A stretch of DNA of 64,000 nucleotides, taken from Meandrina meandrites (lineage: Eukaryota > Cnidaria > Anthozoa > Scleractinia > Meandrinidae). The notes beneath the pieces are model-generated. The model saw nothing but the letters and a program-made list of their open reading frames with translations, ran no database searches and had not been told where the DNA came from. How positions within the stretch are numbered: position 1 is the first letter of the stretch; each line of letters begins with the position of its first letter. The stretch covers positions 20,280,015 through 20,344,014 of the forward strand of contig OY855913.1 of assembly GCA_963693305.1 (NCBI GenBank). Reading direction: 5' to 3'. Position numbers and translations under genes: made by a program. Shown one piece after another: positions 1 to 13,424 of the stretch.

Positions 1-464
1 TGGGGCTTTTAAGGTTGACCAAAGTATTGCTACAGGCGAATTTTTGCTAACGTCAGTGTTTACATTTTGCCTCATTAGCATATGAGTTTGTGTAGAGAAG
101 GTATCACGCTTTCAGAAATTCGCCTCAAAAATTTAAGAGCTTGTGAAATTTGGCAATGGGCGAAAGTTTTAGCTCTTTGTGGTAATGTTAAAGAAGGTTT
201 TAACTCTCAAAATGTGCAGAATTACTGGTAGGTGGCAAAAACATTAATGAGCCCATACATTCTTTGCAAAATTTTAGGTTTTTAAAACCGTGTCACAGAA
301 AGGTGTCTGATACTTCGTGCTTACATTCCTTCTAACAGTTAATCGTACCATGCCCTATTAATATTCAGAGTTGATATTTTTTAACTTGATCAAAAACTGA
401 AGCTCTTGTGCATATGAGACAAATATTCTAACCATAGATTTGTGTGCTGTCTTGTGTTTTTCAG
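1..464 (+). other. intron of MAPKAPK5
   Basis: AT-rich sequence ending in a pyrimidine-rich TTTTTCAG acceptor at 457-464, directly before the kinase C-lobe exon. No other feature seen. Confidence 0.7.
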
Positions 465-3400
465 AGCTGTGATATGTGGTCTTTGGGTGTTGTCATCTAC
501 ATCATGCTGTGTGGCTACCCGCCATTCTATTCTGAGGTGCCTCGTAAGCAGTTATCACAAGGAATGAGACGAAGAATCATGGCTGGGGAATATGACTACC
601 CTGACAAGGAATGGTCAAAGATTTCTGCCGAGGCAAAGGATGTCATAGCCAGGTACCTTCTGTTGTGACTTGTTTTCACTGGACTTAATTTTCGCTATTT
701 TCGAAAAATTAATAGCGCCTGTCGAAGACAATCTAAACCGCCGGTCGAGGATTTTGTTACATGTCTGGTTGCAACGCAAGGTAGAAATTAAAGACTCGTG
801 AGAAAAAGGTTTCCACGAAAATTATTGACACGAATTTAATATCTTGCTTTATTATCCAACTCTTCTTCGTGAAGTTCAAATAGCATGCGAAATAAATACA
901 AATATCTCAGGATAATTGTACTCCACAAGACTGGTTTAACAGGTTCCATATGCGCCTTGACCGTGCGAATGATTCCAAAAATGATGGAAAATCGGGAAAC
1001 GATTGTAGTGCGAATGAATATTTTTCTGATCCACTGATCGCAACGAAAACCCAAAACGAAAAGTTCGCTTGGAGATAAGACCCAAAAAATACGCATATTT
1101 TTTTAAGACCTAAAAAATATATGTGACAGATCTCTTGACCCAAAAAAATACCAAGAGTGTAAATTTTCAACCCAAAAAAATGCGTCGGACCCCCCCGTCA
1201 TGTATACTTCGAGTACCCCCCCCCCCCCCCCCCTGGGGATTACAGACCTGTTTAATTCCATGATATTTATAATATGAACAGAGGTTCTCTTCAAACAAAG
1301 TTTCAGATCTATGCACTTCTCTGTTATTACGATACAGTAAACTAAAAATGCCTTTGCAGGCCCAAAACGTTTCTGGGGCTTTCAAGAAGTGAAAGCAGAT
1401 TCACACAGTCCAAGATTAAACATTGATCGAACATTTTCTTTCTCTTTTATAAAAATGTGTTTCATTACCATTTTTGGTTACTTTTTAATTGCAATTACAA
1501 AAACCTACTTCTTACAATCCAGTAGGCCAGGGCTTGACTCAACTCTCATGGCTGACGCACTCACCTCTCGACCACCACTACCTTTATACAAGAGACTGTA
1601 AATTAAGAAAGTTTTTTGTCTGTGCAGCTTGCTGCGAGTGGAACCAGCTCAGAGAATGACAGTTATAGAACTACTTGAGCACCAGTGGCTGAACGAGGGC
1701 CCTGTTTCAGATGTACCACTTGATTCGCCTTCAATTATTGTCGCAGACGAGGTTTGTTACGAGTGAATTTAATACTGTAAAGCTGTTAAACAGTGGCAGC
1801 CCGGAATGTTTTTACAGGGTTCGCACAGTCTTGAAAAGTCCTTGAATTTCAGGGGGAGTGCTTGAAAAGTCCTTGAATTCCAATTTTCCTTGAAAAGTCC
1901 TTAAATTTCTGTGTGAGTTCTTGAAAAATCCTTGAATCTTCTTCAACTTTAAAGGTGGTGGGGTCAAAAGCAAATTGCTTTGCCTAGACTTTTTTTTTTC
2001 CACTGTAAAACACGGGTATAAAAGCAGTAAATAAAGAGAAAAGACAAGTGAACTGATAAATGTAGAGAAGGACATGAAGCAAACACTTGAAGCCTTAACC
2101 ATGTTATTTTCATCTGAGCCTTGAAACCTGTTAGCTTGGACTGGGAATGTGCATTTATGTACCATCTGTGAATTTACATTCCTGGTAGGTGGTCCTTGAA
2201 AATTCAATTTGGTCCTTGAAAAGTCCTGGAAAGAAATGGTTGCGATTTTTTGTATGAGCCCTGAGTTAATAATCATACCTGCAAAAAAAATGATAGTAGA
2301 GGGTTATATTTGGTTGTAAAGAGCTGGAGATGGCGGTTGTTTAGGAGATTTACTCAGCTGGGCTTTCGATTGGTGTAAGGATTTTACTATTAAGGTGATC
2401 TTTCACTTGAATATAGAGCGGTTTTCACTCGAGTCTCGAAAGCAACTAGCATTTTCTTTGGTTATCGTTAGTAAGCTTAGTGATTGGCTTATACAACTTG
2501 CGCCACTTTCTAAACCAATCAGAGAACCAAAACCAACTGTGACTCGCTCGCATACGTTTTCCCGCGCTTCGTTCCGGCTACATGTATCTTCTTCGAGTTA
2601 TGATTGGTCAACTAGATTGTCTGTGTCGTTTGTGATTGGCCAGAGTGATTACCTTGGTTTTGGTTTTACGACACTCGAAAACTGCTCTATCTGCTCTCTA
2701 TTGTTACAGGAAGCATTCCGGGAGGCGATGAATGCACACTCGGCTCAGCTGACCAAGATGCGGTTACCAGACCGTGCAGTGGTGCTGAAAGCGGTGTCCA
2801 AAGCTAAAAATCCCATACTGATGAAGAGAAAGAACATGTTCAAGCTGAGGTGAGACACTGTGTTCTTTGTGGAGTGTTACCTGGGGGAAAGACTTTCATT
2901 TGATGAGAAATTACATTTCTTAAATTCTTATGGGTTGCCTTTGATCTCGTGACGTGACTTAAATTGGCAGTATCACGATAGGTGATCAGAGGTCTAAGTT
3001 TTTGTGTAAACTATGCCAGAATTATAAAGGTGCTTTCACTGATAAACAGAATAACCTTTAAACGACAAAAAAGGAATAAATTCGTTCACTAAAATGTGAA
3101 AAACCATAATTAAATGGGTTTTTTTTAGCGATTTTCCTCTAAGTAACACTCTGTCAAACTTGAAAACGTCTACCCGACGTTTTCAAGTTTTAGATCACTT
3201 CTTTCTTACTGCCAGTTTTAAACAACTCTCGTGACTAGTAAAGCGCGTTTTAACAAGGCCAGGCAACTATAATGGATTTCCAACTAAATGCAACGCCTTC
3301 ACCGGATTCTCAAGTAGCACTAAATCTTGGTGAGACTGCCCCTTTAACCTTTTTGGTTTCGCGTGCAGTTGACACCACCCCATTGTACTCTGTTTGTAAT

Positions 3401-6400
3401 TGTTTCTTGGCTTGGTTTCAAGTAACAACACGACATGTTTTTTTGTCCATAATTGAAGGAACGTTTCCTAAATAGTGTCGACGGGCAGCTCTCGCAAGGT
3501 TTTACATGAATGGCCCGCTAGGCTTCGAGAGAAGAATAGAACAAACAACAGGAACTATGCCCCTAGCCCCTAAACTATAGCAACTGCTACACTAGAGGAT
3601 CAGTAAAATTACCAAGAAGCTTAGGAGAGCTGCTACACTACTGTCTTAATGTTGAGTTTTCATTACTCACAGGTTGTATGCTTTTCTTTTATTGCAGCTC
3701 GTTCTTGACCAGAAACAGCGGAGCATCGACATCCTCCACAGATGGCGATCGAACGAAAAATGACGAGTCTATCAAGTCATTAAGAGACGTCATAGCGTTC
3801 TGTTTGCTTCCTCCTCAGCCAGAGCCTGAACCGCGTAATGGCGCTGCGGCAGGTATGTAGAGACTGGTGAAGTGCCAATCTGAGTAAAAACAAACGTGTG
3901 TTCCCGGGGTGGAAAAATCATCTCACTAAGGGGTGGGTTCCACGGCACCCCAGGACCCCCTCCCTAGCTACACCCATGCTCTGCGGCCATGCTGCCTTCT
4001 CCTCAAGAAAGATTCAACTTGTAAAATTCAACCTGATTGGAAAAAAGTTGTTATGACTGATGATCCGTGTAATGGCCCTGATTGGTTGCTACTGCGGGCG
4101 AAATTTCGTAATAACATAGCAGCAGTCTATTAGAGAGGCTACAAGGATCTGGTTATTTTAACAAGGTTCTTAGTCGATGTTTCAGTATTGCATGTTTACT
4201 GTTATTTTTTCGCAGAATGTTTTTGTCCTGAAAAAGAACTTCAAAGACTGGTCTGTCGTGCCGTACAACAGAATCCATACTCACAGCGACTGATTGAAGC
4301 TCTCGTCAAACAGTCATGGGACGGTAATATTACCTTCTGTTCACGTTTATTTTATCATTATTTTTTATGTACAATTAACTTACTAAATAACAATACAATA
4401 CAATAAAAAGAAAGGTGCCGTAAGGATGATCAGCAAAAGAGATACAATCCCCATACATGGCAGACCACGTTAGAAAAATCAAAGATGTCTTCGAGATTCG
4501 CCTATTTTGCATGGAGTATGTGTTGGGGAAATGTTAGTATTGAAAGCGATTTGCAATGCATTAGCCATTGACTCACAGTCCAGAAGGCTTTTATTTGCGC
4601 GCACCCACCCCCCAAAAAATTCCTGGCTCTTTTATGGCATTTAACACAAACGTGCGAGTAGAAAAAATATACCATATGCGTACTAAATTCAGACAAATAA
4701 TTCCTTTCTGAAGTAAACTTTTATTACAACTACGCACGCTGAAAGACCAATTCATGATTTAAAATGTTAATTGTCAACCTTGATAAATTGATCCCAAACC
4801 AAACTTGAAGACGGTGAAAAAAATTTCTTCACCTCCGCGCGTCATTTTAACAACTCGCAAAAACACGAACTCTTTCTACAAAATATAACACTAGTTCAAA
4901 ACACTCTGGTGAAAGGTAGGTGTTCATTCTGTACAACTGTCACTGACATTTATTTAACCACCAGTGGTATTATCTTGGTACAGAAAAGCGGTAATTGGGG
5001 ATAATAATTTGCGAATCATGGTGCCGTGAGATAGCGGAAAACTACTGAATTCCTTCCACAAAATTAACACTCATATTGCTTTTTATGCTTTCCATCACTA
5101 TAACTAATAACAAAAAAATACTTGTTTGCATTTTCCGAAGTACTGTTATCTTTGCATGTAAAAGGTCGTAAACTGAACACAATTTTTAAATAAACAACAA
5201 CGCGATGGTAAGTCGGCCGCACTCTGCATATCAGATGTCATCATGTGCTTTTCAAATCAATACGCTTCAGAAGCCTAAAATTCCAAACGTTAACTGGGCA
5301 AATGAAAGACACTTGAAGGAAGTTTTGTTTTAGATTAATTCTCATTTCAAGATGTAGCTACTAATGTATCAAAGCTTCAAAATTCTGCATATTTTTGAAG
5401 CCGTACGATCCTGCATTATTCACGCTAAAGCGTAAGTTTAATTTTAGCCCGACGGCTTTTTGCAGTCAATTTTTCACTACGTGGCTTTACCAATCCTTCT
5501 AAAAATTCCATTTAAGTTCGAAGCAATATTGTACATTACCATTTTCCTGTCTGAAGTCTTGAGAAGCTGCATTAAGTCGTGATCAAGTCCGTGAATTGTG
5601 GTCAAAACAAAAGATTGCGTGACGAGCTAAAAATACTTCTTTCAATGAAGACGACAAACAATAGATTTGTAACAATAGAAAAAAGCATTGGCCAATATCC
5701 TCCGACAATGAGGATTCGCAGCAGCTTTTAAGCATGTAAAACTAAGCGATTCAATCGATGAATAGCACAGATCTTTGAAAAATACCTACCTGTAGTTTGC
5801 AAAAGGCTAGACAGGCTAAATGACGAGCGACGCGTGAAAATAACACTTCGGGATCGAGAAGTGCTGACGCATTCCTATCCAATGACGTTTTTATCGCCCA
5901 CAGCGAAAAGTATTCCCTTGACAAATTAAAACAGTCCCTTGAGAGTATACAAAAATGTGGGTCAGAGAGTGCCAAACCAATGCTCCCAGTTCTTACCATT
6001 TTTCTTGTACCAAGCAAAATATTCGAAAAAACACACCAAAAAATCCCCCCCCCCCCCCACCCCAAAAAAAAAACAAAAAAAAACCAGTCAGTTCTAGACT
6101 TCGAGTAGTCCCACAGCTGAACTGGCTTCGAGTAGTCCCACAAACCTTTCTAGTTCTTATTACCCACAATCACCCACAAATCTTCCTTGAGTCTTGCATC
6201 TATTGTTTCCACTCGCCTTTTTGTTTCGCGCTCTAAGATTTATAAGGGAAAGTAAGACTGTATATAACGTTGTTTACTCTTTGTGGTAAGACTTCAATCC
6301 GGGACTTGGCATTATAAATTCGAGTCCACATGCATAACCGGACTATTCGTGCGGTCATCCGTTAACTTTGAATCCCCAACGATTCAAGTTCTTTCGTAAA

Positions 6401-6537
6401 CTCATCCACGCTGGGGATAGCTTAGGAGACGACCATTAAACTTTTTTTTACGTCTTTTCACAGGGGAATCCTTTGCCGGACCTGTGGACAGGCGCCTCTT
6501 AGGGAAAGACATCAGCGATATCGTGAAGAAAATGTGA
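465..6537 (+). CDS. MAPKAPK5: MAPK-activated protein kinase 5 (PRAK), C-terminal part
   Basis: This is a Ser/Thr kinase downstream of p38 and atypical ERK MAP kinases. Only the 3' part lies in the window. Six exons are supported by splice signals and reading phase: 465-652, 1628-1751, 2710-2849, 3698-3852, 4216-4323 and 6464-6537, ending in TGA. The first exon holds the kinase C-lobe ([26 protein letters not shown]). The second finishes the domain ([18 protein letters not shown]). Later exons match the MAPKAPK5-specific tail: [19 protein letters not shown] (a basic stretch where family members carry nuclear localisation and MAPK docking signals), [12 protein letters not shown], and an acidic or aromatic C-terminus ending in DISDIVKKM. 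That tail separates it from MAPKAPK2/3. Joins across phase-2 and phase-1 introns stay in frame. The N-lobe and ATP site lie left of the window. Confidence 0.9.
1812..2276. repeat. interspersed repeat built of 'aagtccttgaa' units, copy 1
   Basis: The segment holds many imperfect copies of a roughly 20-bp unit around TTGAAAAGTCCTTGAA. Homologous sequence lies in the opposite orientation at 24475-24950, with the same ends (AGGGTTCGCACAGTC here, GACTGTGCGAACCCT there). It lies in a MAPKAPK5 intron. The open frame across it comes from the repeat and is not a gene. Confidence 0.75.
2412..2700. mobile_element. MITE-like element, family with CCAATCA-rich body, copy 1
   Basis: The ends are inverted: GAGCGGTTTTCACTCGAG at the left and CACTCGAAAACTGCTC at the right. 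A second copy in inverse orientation lies at 27629-27850, sharing GGCCAATCACAAACG and TCGTAAAACCA. The right end abuts the acceptor of MAPKAPK5 exon 3 at 2709. No transposase is visible. Confidence 0.65.
2959..3346. mobile_element. hairpin MITE, TTAAAGGGRCAGT family, copy A
   Basis: The left end TTAAATTGGCAGTATCACG and right end GAGACTGCCCCTTTAA form degenerate terminal inverted repeats. The centre (about 3158-3190) is a near-perfect hairpin, AACTTGAAAACGTC then GACGTTTTCAAGTT around a 4-nt loop. Its right end matches the left end of copy B (7995-8362) in reverse. It lies in MAPKAPK5 intron 3. Confidence 0.7.
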
Positions 6538-7994
6538 CTGAGGTGTCCAGATTAGATTAATTCATCTGGAAGCTTCGGAGTGCGCTTTTCCCATCAGTAG
6601 TGAACGGTCAGAAAACGGACACAGAAGGATTTTGTGTGGACTGTCAGAGTCAATCATTACGACAACATAAAGACTTGATTTGGAAACAAAAGCACGTAGT
6701 CAGTGCAAACATGTAACCAACGCCAAGCGCGGGAAAACTTATAACCGAAGTCAAGTGCTGGAAAACATGAAAGGACGCCAAGCGCGCCAACTGTAAGATT
6801 TATTGTGTTTGGCGGAGATGATAAAACCTTTACTGTGATTGGTCAGAGTAGCTTGCATGATTTTCATGGACCAGTAAACGAGCTCACCAAACACAAAACC
6901 GAGTTTAACACAAAGAAAACTTTGAAAACTCATCGGAAAACTTTTCGGAGTCAACCGTTCAATGTAACGAATCTTTTCAACTGCTACGTGGGGGCCTGAA
7001 TGTACTAAGAGAAAAGCACCGAGTTGTGGAATTTTCTCGGCGGGACATTACTTACAAGGCTCTAATTTGAAGCGACGAATTTCACAGCACTGTTGTTCTA
7101 GCTGCGAGTGGAAGTGAAGTTTCAAGTAGTGAACCGAACTGAGTTGTCAGTGTGGTGAAGACGTAAGCTGTACAGAATTAGAAAGGTAGGCAGACATATT
7201 GATAGTTAGAAAGTGTCCATGTAGTTAGATCAGGAAAAAGTGGAAAAAAAAAACTTGCCAAAAAAAACTTACGCTAAATGGCTGTGGGAAGTTTGCCAAT
7301 GGTGGATTTCTGCGGCATTTCTTATTTAAATATTAGTCGTTACGGTGGTGCGACTTCCTAAAACTCTGCTTCCACCAGCCTAGTCTCTTTGCGTTCACGT
7401 TATAGCGAGCATCAAGCAAACTCCTGGGAAGGAGCGAGTTAGTCAACGACCAGCTTGTTACGTCATACATTTGCTACGTCACGAGTAAACGGGTACTACT
7501 GTGCGTTTCTGTGTTACTACTGCCTTATCAGCTCTGTGTATAAAATGAAAATGGCATTTCATAGCTATGAAAACCTCCACGGAGGTGAAGTCGACGTTTT
7601 CAATCAGTTATTCTGATTGTACAGGTATACATTTTACGCATGCTGGCCTTATCCTTAATATTTTTACATCCGACACGTGCAAAAAAAAAAATTTGAACAA
7701 AGAATATTACAGCCGGCAAGCTGCAAAAACGTGAAAGACTGAAAATATTCATTATTTATACTGACACTGTATGGTGTTAAATAGATCTTTATCATACTTA
7801 TGAATAAGTGAGTTCTTTCGGAACATTTTGCACGTATCTGTTGCTTACGCTGTAACGTATTAAACGTTCGTGACGTTTCTGTGTTACATTGTGACTGGTA
7901 ACGCAATCGTTATATCCGCCCTGAAATATGTCTGTACAGAAATATGACACTGTCAAGTAAACCAACTCTTATCTGTTGTGCTTCACCACAAAGC
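6538..7994. other. MAPKAPK5 3' flank, no gene recognised
   Basis: This probably includes the MAPKAPK5 3' UTR at its start. About 6711-6795 holds three loose copies of a CGCCAAGCGCG motif. No coding region, tRNA or clear transposon was recognised. Confidence 0.5.
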
Positions 7995-8362
7995 TAAAGG
8001 GACAGTCTCACCAAGATTTAGTGCTACTTGAAAATCCAATGAAGATGTTGGTATTAATTGTAAATCCACTAATAGTTTCCTAACCTTGCTAAAACGCACC
8101 GTACTGATCACAAAAGTTGTTTACAACTGGTGTGGCAACGGACAGGTGGGGAAGAAGTAGTCTAAACTTGAAAACGTCTGGCCGACGTTTTCAAGTTTGA
8201 TAGTGCTACTTGGAGGAAAATCACTAAAAAACCGTTGATTAAGGTTTGTTTGTGCCCTTTTGTCTTTTAAAGGTAATTTTGTTGACCAGTGAGTGAGCCG
8301 TTATAATTCTATCGTAGTTTACACAAGAACTTAAAAGAAATCTCGTGCTACTGCCCCTTTAA
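7995..8362. mobile_element. hairpin MITE, TTAAAGGGRCAGT family, copy B
   Basis: The ends TAAAGGGACAGTCTCACC and GTGCTACTGCCCCTTTAA are inverted repeats of each other. A central hairpin at about 8164-8199 reads AACTTGAAAACGTC-TGGC-GACGTTTTCAAGTT. It lies in the spacer downstream of MAPKAPK5. Confidence 0.75.
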
Positions 8363-8391
8363 GTCCAATGCCAGTAATAACAGACTAGCCA

Positions 8392-8750
8392 GATGTTCTC
8401 TCATTGATGACAGTGTGCTATAGTGTTGGGCGTGGCCTACCACATGTTATTAGTAATGATACTATAGCATCGGGGCTTATCTTGGGTTTGCCCCACCAAA
8501 TGATTCAGGGCTGGTCTCAGCCTGGCCGGATGTTCTTATCCGTATCCGTATTGCGATACTATGATAGCTATTGTGCCGTGTCTGGGCGTGTCCCTGCACG
8601 TGTTCTGCGGCCGATCATAGATTCGACAGATGTTCTTATCTACCAGATGTATTTTTTTGGGGGGGGCTTATAATCGGAATTTTACGGTATATTGTATGAT
8701 ACTATCGTGTTTTACCTTGAGCGTGTCCCACCACGTGGTACAGGACTAAA
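8392..8750. repeat. degenerate tandem repeat, about 150-bp unit
   Basis: Three diverged units each carry GATGTTCT, then a GATACTAT motif, then GCGTG(G/T)CC followed by a CACGTG or CACATG box (near 8432, 8586 and 8718). The divergence points to an old array. No coding capacity was recognised. Confidence 0.45.
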
Positions 8751-9455
8751 CGCCGATTTACATTTACACAGTTCTTCTTTCTCGCTTACGACAGGCCTAC
8801 GACATGACTTGGCATCATTTCCACGCGCGCGCGTCTGTCGTAAGGATGTGGTAGGTTGATTTACACGACGCGATTCGTGTTGTAGTCATGGCGTAAGCTT
8901 GTCGCAGGCGAAAAGTTCGTACCGTGTAAATCGCCCTTATACGTTCTTGTAGGCGCTTATCTGTCTGTAACACGGCTATCTGAAACACCCGGTGCTCTAT
9001 CTGAAATTTGTGTTTCGGTTCACGATTCGATGCAATCGTGTCTTTCCTGGACGTCACTTAAAAACTGAATGCGAACAATTTAAATTAGATATCTAATATA
9101 AGAGGTCCTGCTTCTTAACGTATCCGAGATAATGCCTTTATTCCATGCCGTAGAAAGCAGTTCTAACAAAATGTAGAAATGTCAAAATCACACTCAGCAC
9201 GGGATGTGCACTGAGTAAGTAAGTGCTATGTACAATTAAAACCTGAGTTCTTTGAGAAGGTGCGCGAAGTAGGGCTTTACGTCAATGCTAGCCATTTGTC
9301 ATTTCCTTGCCGTGAGGACAACCCAGCAACAAGTGCCAATGTGTCAGTTCTTATCTCGAGCTTGTAGCCAAGCTCAAGATAGCACTATTGTACTGTAGTA
9401 GTACGATCTCCTCTATCAGATTTCTATCAGTACAATGTACTTAAGCTGTCAATCC

Positions 9456-10140
9456 TGCCGCCAGGAATATCACTTTTAATTTCATTTCCAGGTCAACTTT
9501 TGCCCCTTACTTCCTTTGATAATTACATATTACAAGCATAGCGTTTTGTTTTTTCGATAAATATTCTGACAAAACGTTGACTCCCTGTCTGGAATGCAAA
9601 CAGGGTTACGAAGATGTAAGATGTTGCTGCCGCCAGAAATATTACAACTTTAATTTAATTTCCAGGTCAACGTTTGCCTCTTCCTTTCTTAATTAAATAG
9701 TACAAGCATAGTGTTTCCTTTTGAAAATATCCAATTCTGACAAAACGTTCACTCCCTGTCTGGAATGCAAACAGGGTTTCGAAGATGATGCCATTATGTT
9801 GCTGCCGCCAGAAATATTACAGCTTTAATTTAAATTCCAGGTCAACTTTTGCCTCTTACTTTCTTTATAAAATAGTACAAGCATAGTGTTTCTATTTTTG
9901 ATAATATCCAATTCTGGCAAAACGTTCACTCCCTGTCTGGAATGGAAACAGGGTTTCGAAGAAGATATCATGTTGCTGCCGCCAGAAATATTACAACTTT
10001 AATTTAATTTCCAGGTCAATTTTTGCCCCTTACTTCCTTAATTAAATAATACCAGCATAATGTTTTCTATTTCGTTTCATTTTGATTTTAAGTCTGACAA
10101 AACGTTGACTCCCAGTCTGGAATGAAGACAGTGTTTGAAG
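9456..10140. repeat. tandem minisatellite, four copies of about 174 bp
   Basis: TGCCGCCAG starts units at 9456, 9628, 9803 and 9977, giving periods of 172, 175 and 174 bp. Each unit runs through TTTCCAGGTCAA, TACAAGCATA, GACAAAACGTT and CTCCCTGTCTGGAATG. The last unit fades near 10140. Confidence 0.9.
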
Positions 10141-10539
10141 GTGATGTTATTCACGAAATTGTATTGCTAAACGAGTAAACAAACTGATCAAAGTTCCCTT
10201 TTCTTTCTGATGTCGTAGAATTCTCGTATGTATAAATGGCTGTGGCGATTCGAAATGGCCACCAGTCTGACAACAACAAGAAAATAATGATTCAGATTAC
10301 AGAGCCTTTTCCGTCAATTTGGGGCTTCGTCCTGTTTGGAGTTGAATTATGTTCCGCGGTCAGTCAGCGTTGTGTATTCGGTGAAAGCTGTAAATGGAAG
10401 TTACTTCCTCGACCTTTCAACCGTACTTTATCGCTGTTGAGGTTGTCGGCTTGTGCAAAAAGGATCTTTATTATATTTTGTCCATTGGAAGTCAGGTTGC
10501 TGCCCAACTGTCAGGCCGTTTAATATTTGACCCCGTTGT

Positions 10540-11008
10540 TACAGAACAACTAGAGTGAAGTGGAATGCGGACACCAAAGGGCCTCGAATAAAGTGTCCAT
10601 ATTATCCAGGTGTCCGTTATAACCGTGACTAAAGCATACAATTCGACAGCAACGGAACGATATTTAGTCGGTCTTAAGTGTGACTTCAAATCTAACAGAA
10701 GAAAGAGTGCGCTCGTTCAAATCGTACTAAAATAAAGGGTTTTTTGTTCAGTTGTCATGAGTTGTTTCAAGCTGACGCAGCAACGTAATCATTCAAAATA
10801 ATCCGGTTATTTAAAAAGTGGCATTAACCTGTAGCACTTCCATTTTACAACAGAGTACAATTAGCACTTAACCGTGACAAATGAATGCACAGAACGCAGG
10901 TAACCAGTCCGGGTTAACGTTAGAGACAACAATATGTGAGCTTTTTGTTGGGACAAACAAAACCGCCCGTGATAAGCGGGTGTCCGTAAGGCGGGGTTCC
11001 ACTGTACA
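10540..11008. mobile_element. Tc1/mariner or pogo-like MITE (tentative)
   Basis: The right end reads GTGTCCGTAAGGCGGGGTTCCACTGTA. The left end, AGTGAAGTGGAATGCGGACACC, is a degenerate inverted match. An internal GGTGTCCGTTAT is typical of this repeat class. It resembles the clearer element at 16395-16585. No transposase is seen. Confidence 0.45.
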
Positions 11009-13410
11009 TGTGTTACACTTGGTATTCCTAAATGCACTGTAACCTGCTACTACACCACTGCATCTTGGGCTTTGCTCTATGCTCTGTGGTCTGAGCTATC
11101 TATTCTGGGATATATTTAAGTTAAAATCTAAACCGCAACCACCGTGTTGTCTAGATAGTCACTCTTCTCTCCTACAAATACGCAGTTGCGTCCAAACAAC
11201 CCGTTATGTTTTTCTTGCAATTTTGGCTTGGCTGCTGTTGAATCTTATCCATGCTCTTTTGATTAAAGAACTTATCTAATTGCATTATAGACAAGATATA
11301 AATCAAGACCACACAATAAGCACCGGCTTCCTTTCGGGACAGACGGTTTTATTTTAACAATGAAATTATTGTTGCCAATCCTTAATACCTTAATACCTGA
11401 CCCACTTCACCACCCACTGAACGATGTTTGCAGAAGAAACTTTTGATATGTAACTCACAAGAACAGCAGTTGATTGCTTCAGTACAAGGCATTTATATGT
11501 CGGTTCGTCTCCCAGCGCCGTTGAGCTGCGTAGCTAAGACTATCTTGTAGTTTAACCTGAGAAATGCAGAAAGAAGCTGTTTTGAAAGGAACACAAAGGT
11601 ATTTACTGCGCTATCTTGCTATCTCAGGTGCTAGTTAAGCTCTCTTTCCTTGTTTCCCGCTTTGTTTACGGAGTTGCGCGTCTAGACTTCGTATCACTTG
11701 ACAAATCTGATGTCGTGACCCGTAGTCATCCTACACGCGCACACACTGAATCAATACAATTTGGGGAGGAGGGGGACAGAAGAAACGAGCAGGGTAGAAC
11801 AACATTGGACCATTTCCTGGTGAAGCCAGTCTCATCCCTTGATAGTGCTGGCTAATGTCCAAACGTACACAACCTGTTTTGCGAATCGTGTCGTACCATA
11901 GCGTTAATGATTTTTGCATGCAGTGTTCAGGAAGTTGTAGTATCTGTTGTCCAACCACGGAAGCCACACACTTACTAAGCAATTTGCAAGTTCACTTGTG
12001 GTTAAAGAATAACTATTTTGAAAGCAATTTAACGCAAGACCTCCGAGTCAGGGATGCCGTTGTCACACTGAGCTATAAATCTGTATAAATTTATACGGGT
12101 GCGTGCCAACCAGAACGGTATAATCTTGGAGAACTTTTAGCTTGAAATGGTTAGATTTTGCCATTTCAGTGCGGAAAGGGGAATGACTGTGACAGGGAAG
12201 TGCGAGATCTCACATTTTCACTTTTTTTCTCTTGTCTTTCCAATAGAAAGACCAGAGGTATCTATCTTCAAAACCACAGTTATACACAGGAAACAAGCCA
12301 AGAAGAATAGATTATGCTTATTGTCAAACTGAGTAACGAGAAAACACTTTCCAATCGAGTTCAGGTCATATACTTTACATAAAATCATATACTTTACTCT
12401 GAGGTAAGAGTAAGGGTTTTCACAACCGTATTGCACCCCCCCGGGCTTCTCAGGCACTTATCTACTTCATATCAAGCGCACATTCAGCAAATTCCTGGGT
12501 CAACACAATGCTTTTTAAATAAACAATCCCCCTCAGTTAAACCAATGACACAGCGATATCACCTAGCGGGCCGATGAAAGGCCGTGCTTTTTGTCTTTTA
12601 TTTGCATAGGCTCTCTTTTATAATTACATCCAAGGCGTATTGTTTATTTACAAATGGTCATGTATATGTTTTTCTTTAAACTTGCTATTCGAATTAACAC
12701 CCTGTTGTTACCACATGTGAAGCCCACTTCACTAACATTTCTAAAAGGCTTATACGATAGCACCGAGTGTCAAGGCTTGCTGCATTTATAGCCATCAAAT
12801 CAATATTTACTATAATCAAGTACAGCGCCTCAGAACAACAAAGCGTCTGCTTTAGGGCTTGTCAACTAGATACCCTATCCAGTTCAGTAAGGTTGTTTGT
12901 GAAGCAAAGTGACCCATTTAATGCTTTTCGAGTTTAAAATAGCATTCCCTATATTGATTTTCCCGAATATGGAGTTTCAGTTATTTTATCTTCTAGGACG
13001 TGCTTAAAGCAGTTATAAAACAATATTTACCTTTCCCGAGATCGCTTAATGAAGAACTTTTACAAACCTATTTGGGGTTCGTGATTAATTTCATTCACAC
13101 TTCGGCAAAACGTGCGTGACCTCAGCATGACCTAGGCGATTACGCGATTTAACTATAAGCATTTGATGTTTATTTAACACGATTCACTGGCGTGCTCGCC
13201 GTCTGCGGCGTGTTAATTCACCTAAAGCTATACTGATTCGTGAATCATTACAGATCGAACCTCGTTAAAAATTCGGGGCATTGCGTGCAAGATCAAACAC
13301 TTCCGAAATAAAATCGTGTTTAAACAGAAAACAATTTTCATCTCATCATGATCATTGTCAATGTTTTTCTTCGCTATGTATATAAAGGAGCGAGAGCGAT
13401 CGGTCTCCAT
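11009..13410. other. spacer with no recognised feature
   Basis: AT-rich sequence with only short, unconvincing open frames on both strands. I recognise no gene, RNA gene or transposon here. A TTTATTT near 13168 could supply a poly(A) signal (AATAAA on the minus strand) for the gene at 13637-14527. Confidence 0.4.
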
Positions 13411-13424
13411 AATATATCAGCGTA

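Noticed and set aside
1812..2276. 154-codon minus-strand frame
   Set aside because: It is composed of FQG/FKN-type repeats from the AAGTCCTTGAA array, inside a MAPKAPK5 intron.
9456..10140. CRISPR-like regular repeats
   Set aside because: The units are 174 bp of continuous tandem repeat with no unique spacers, in a eukaryotic context.
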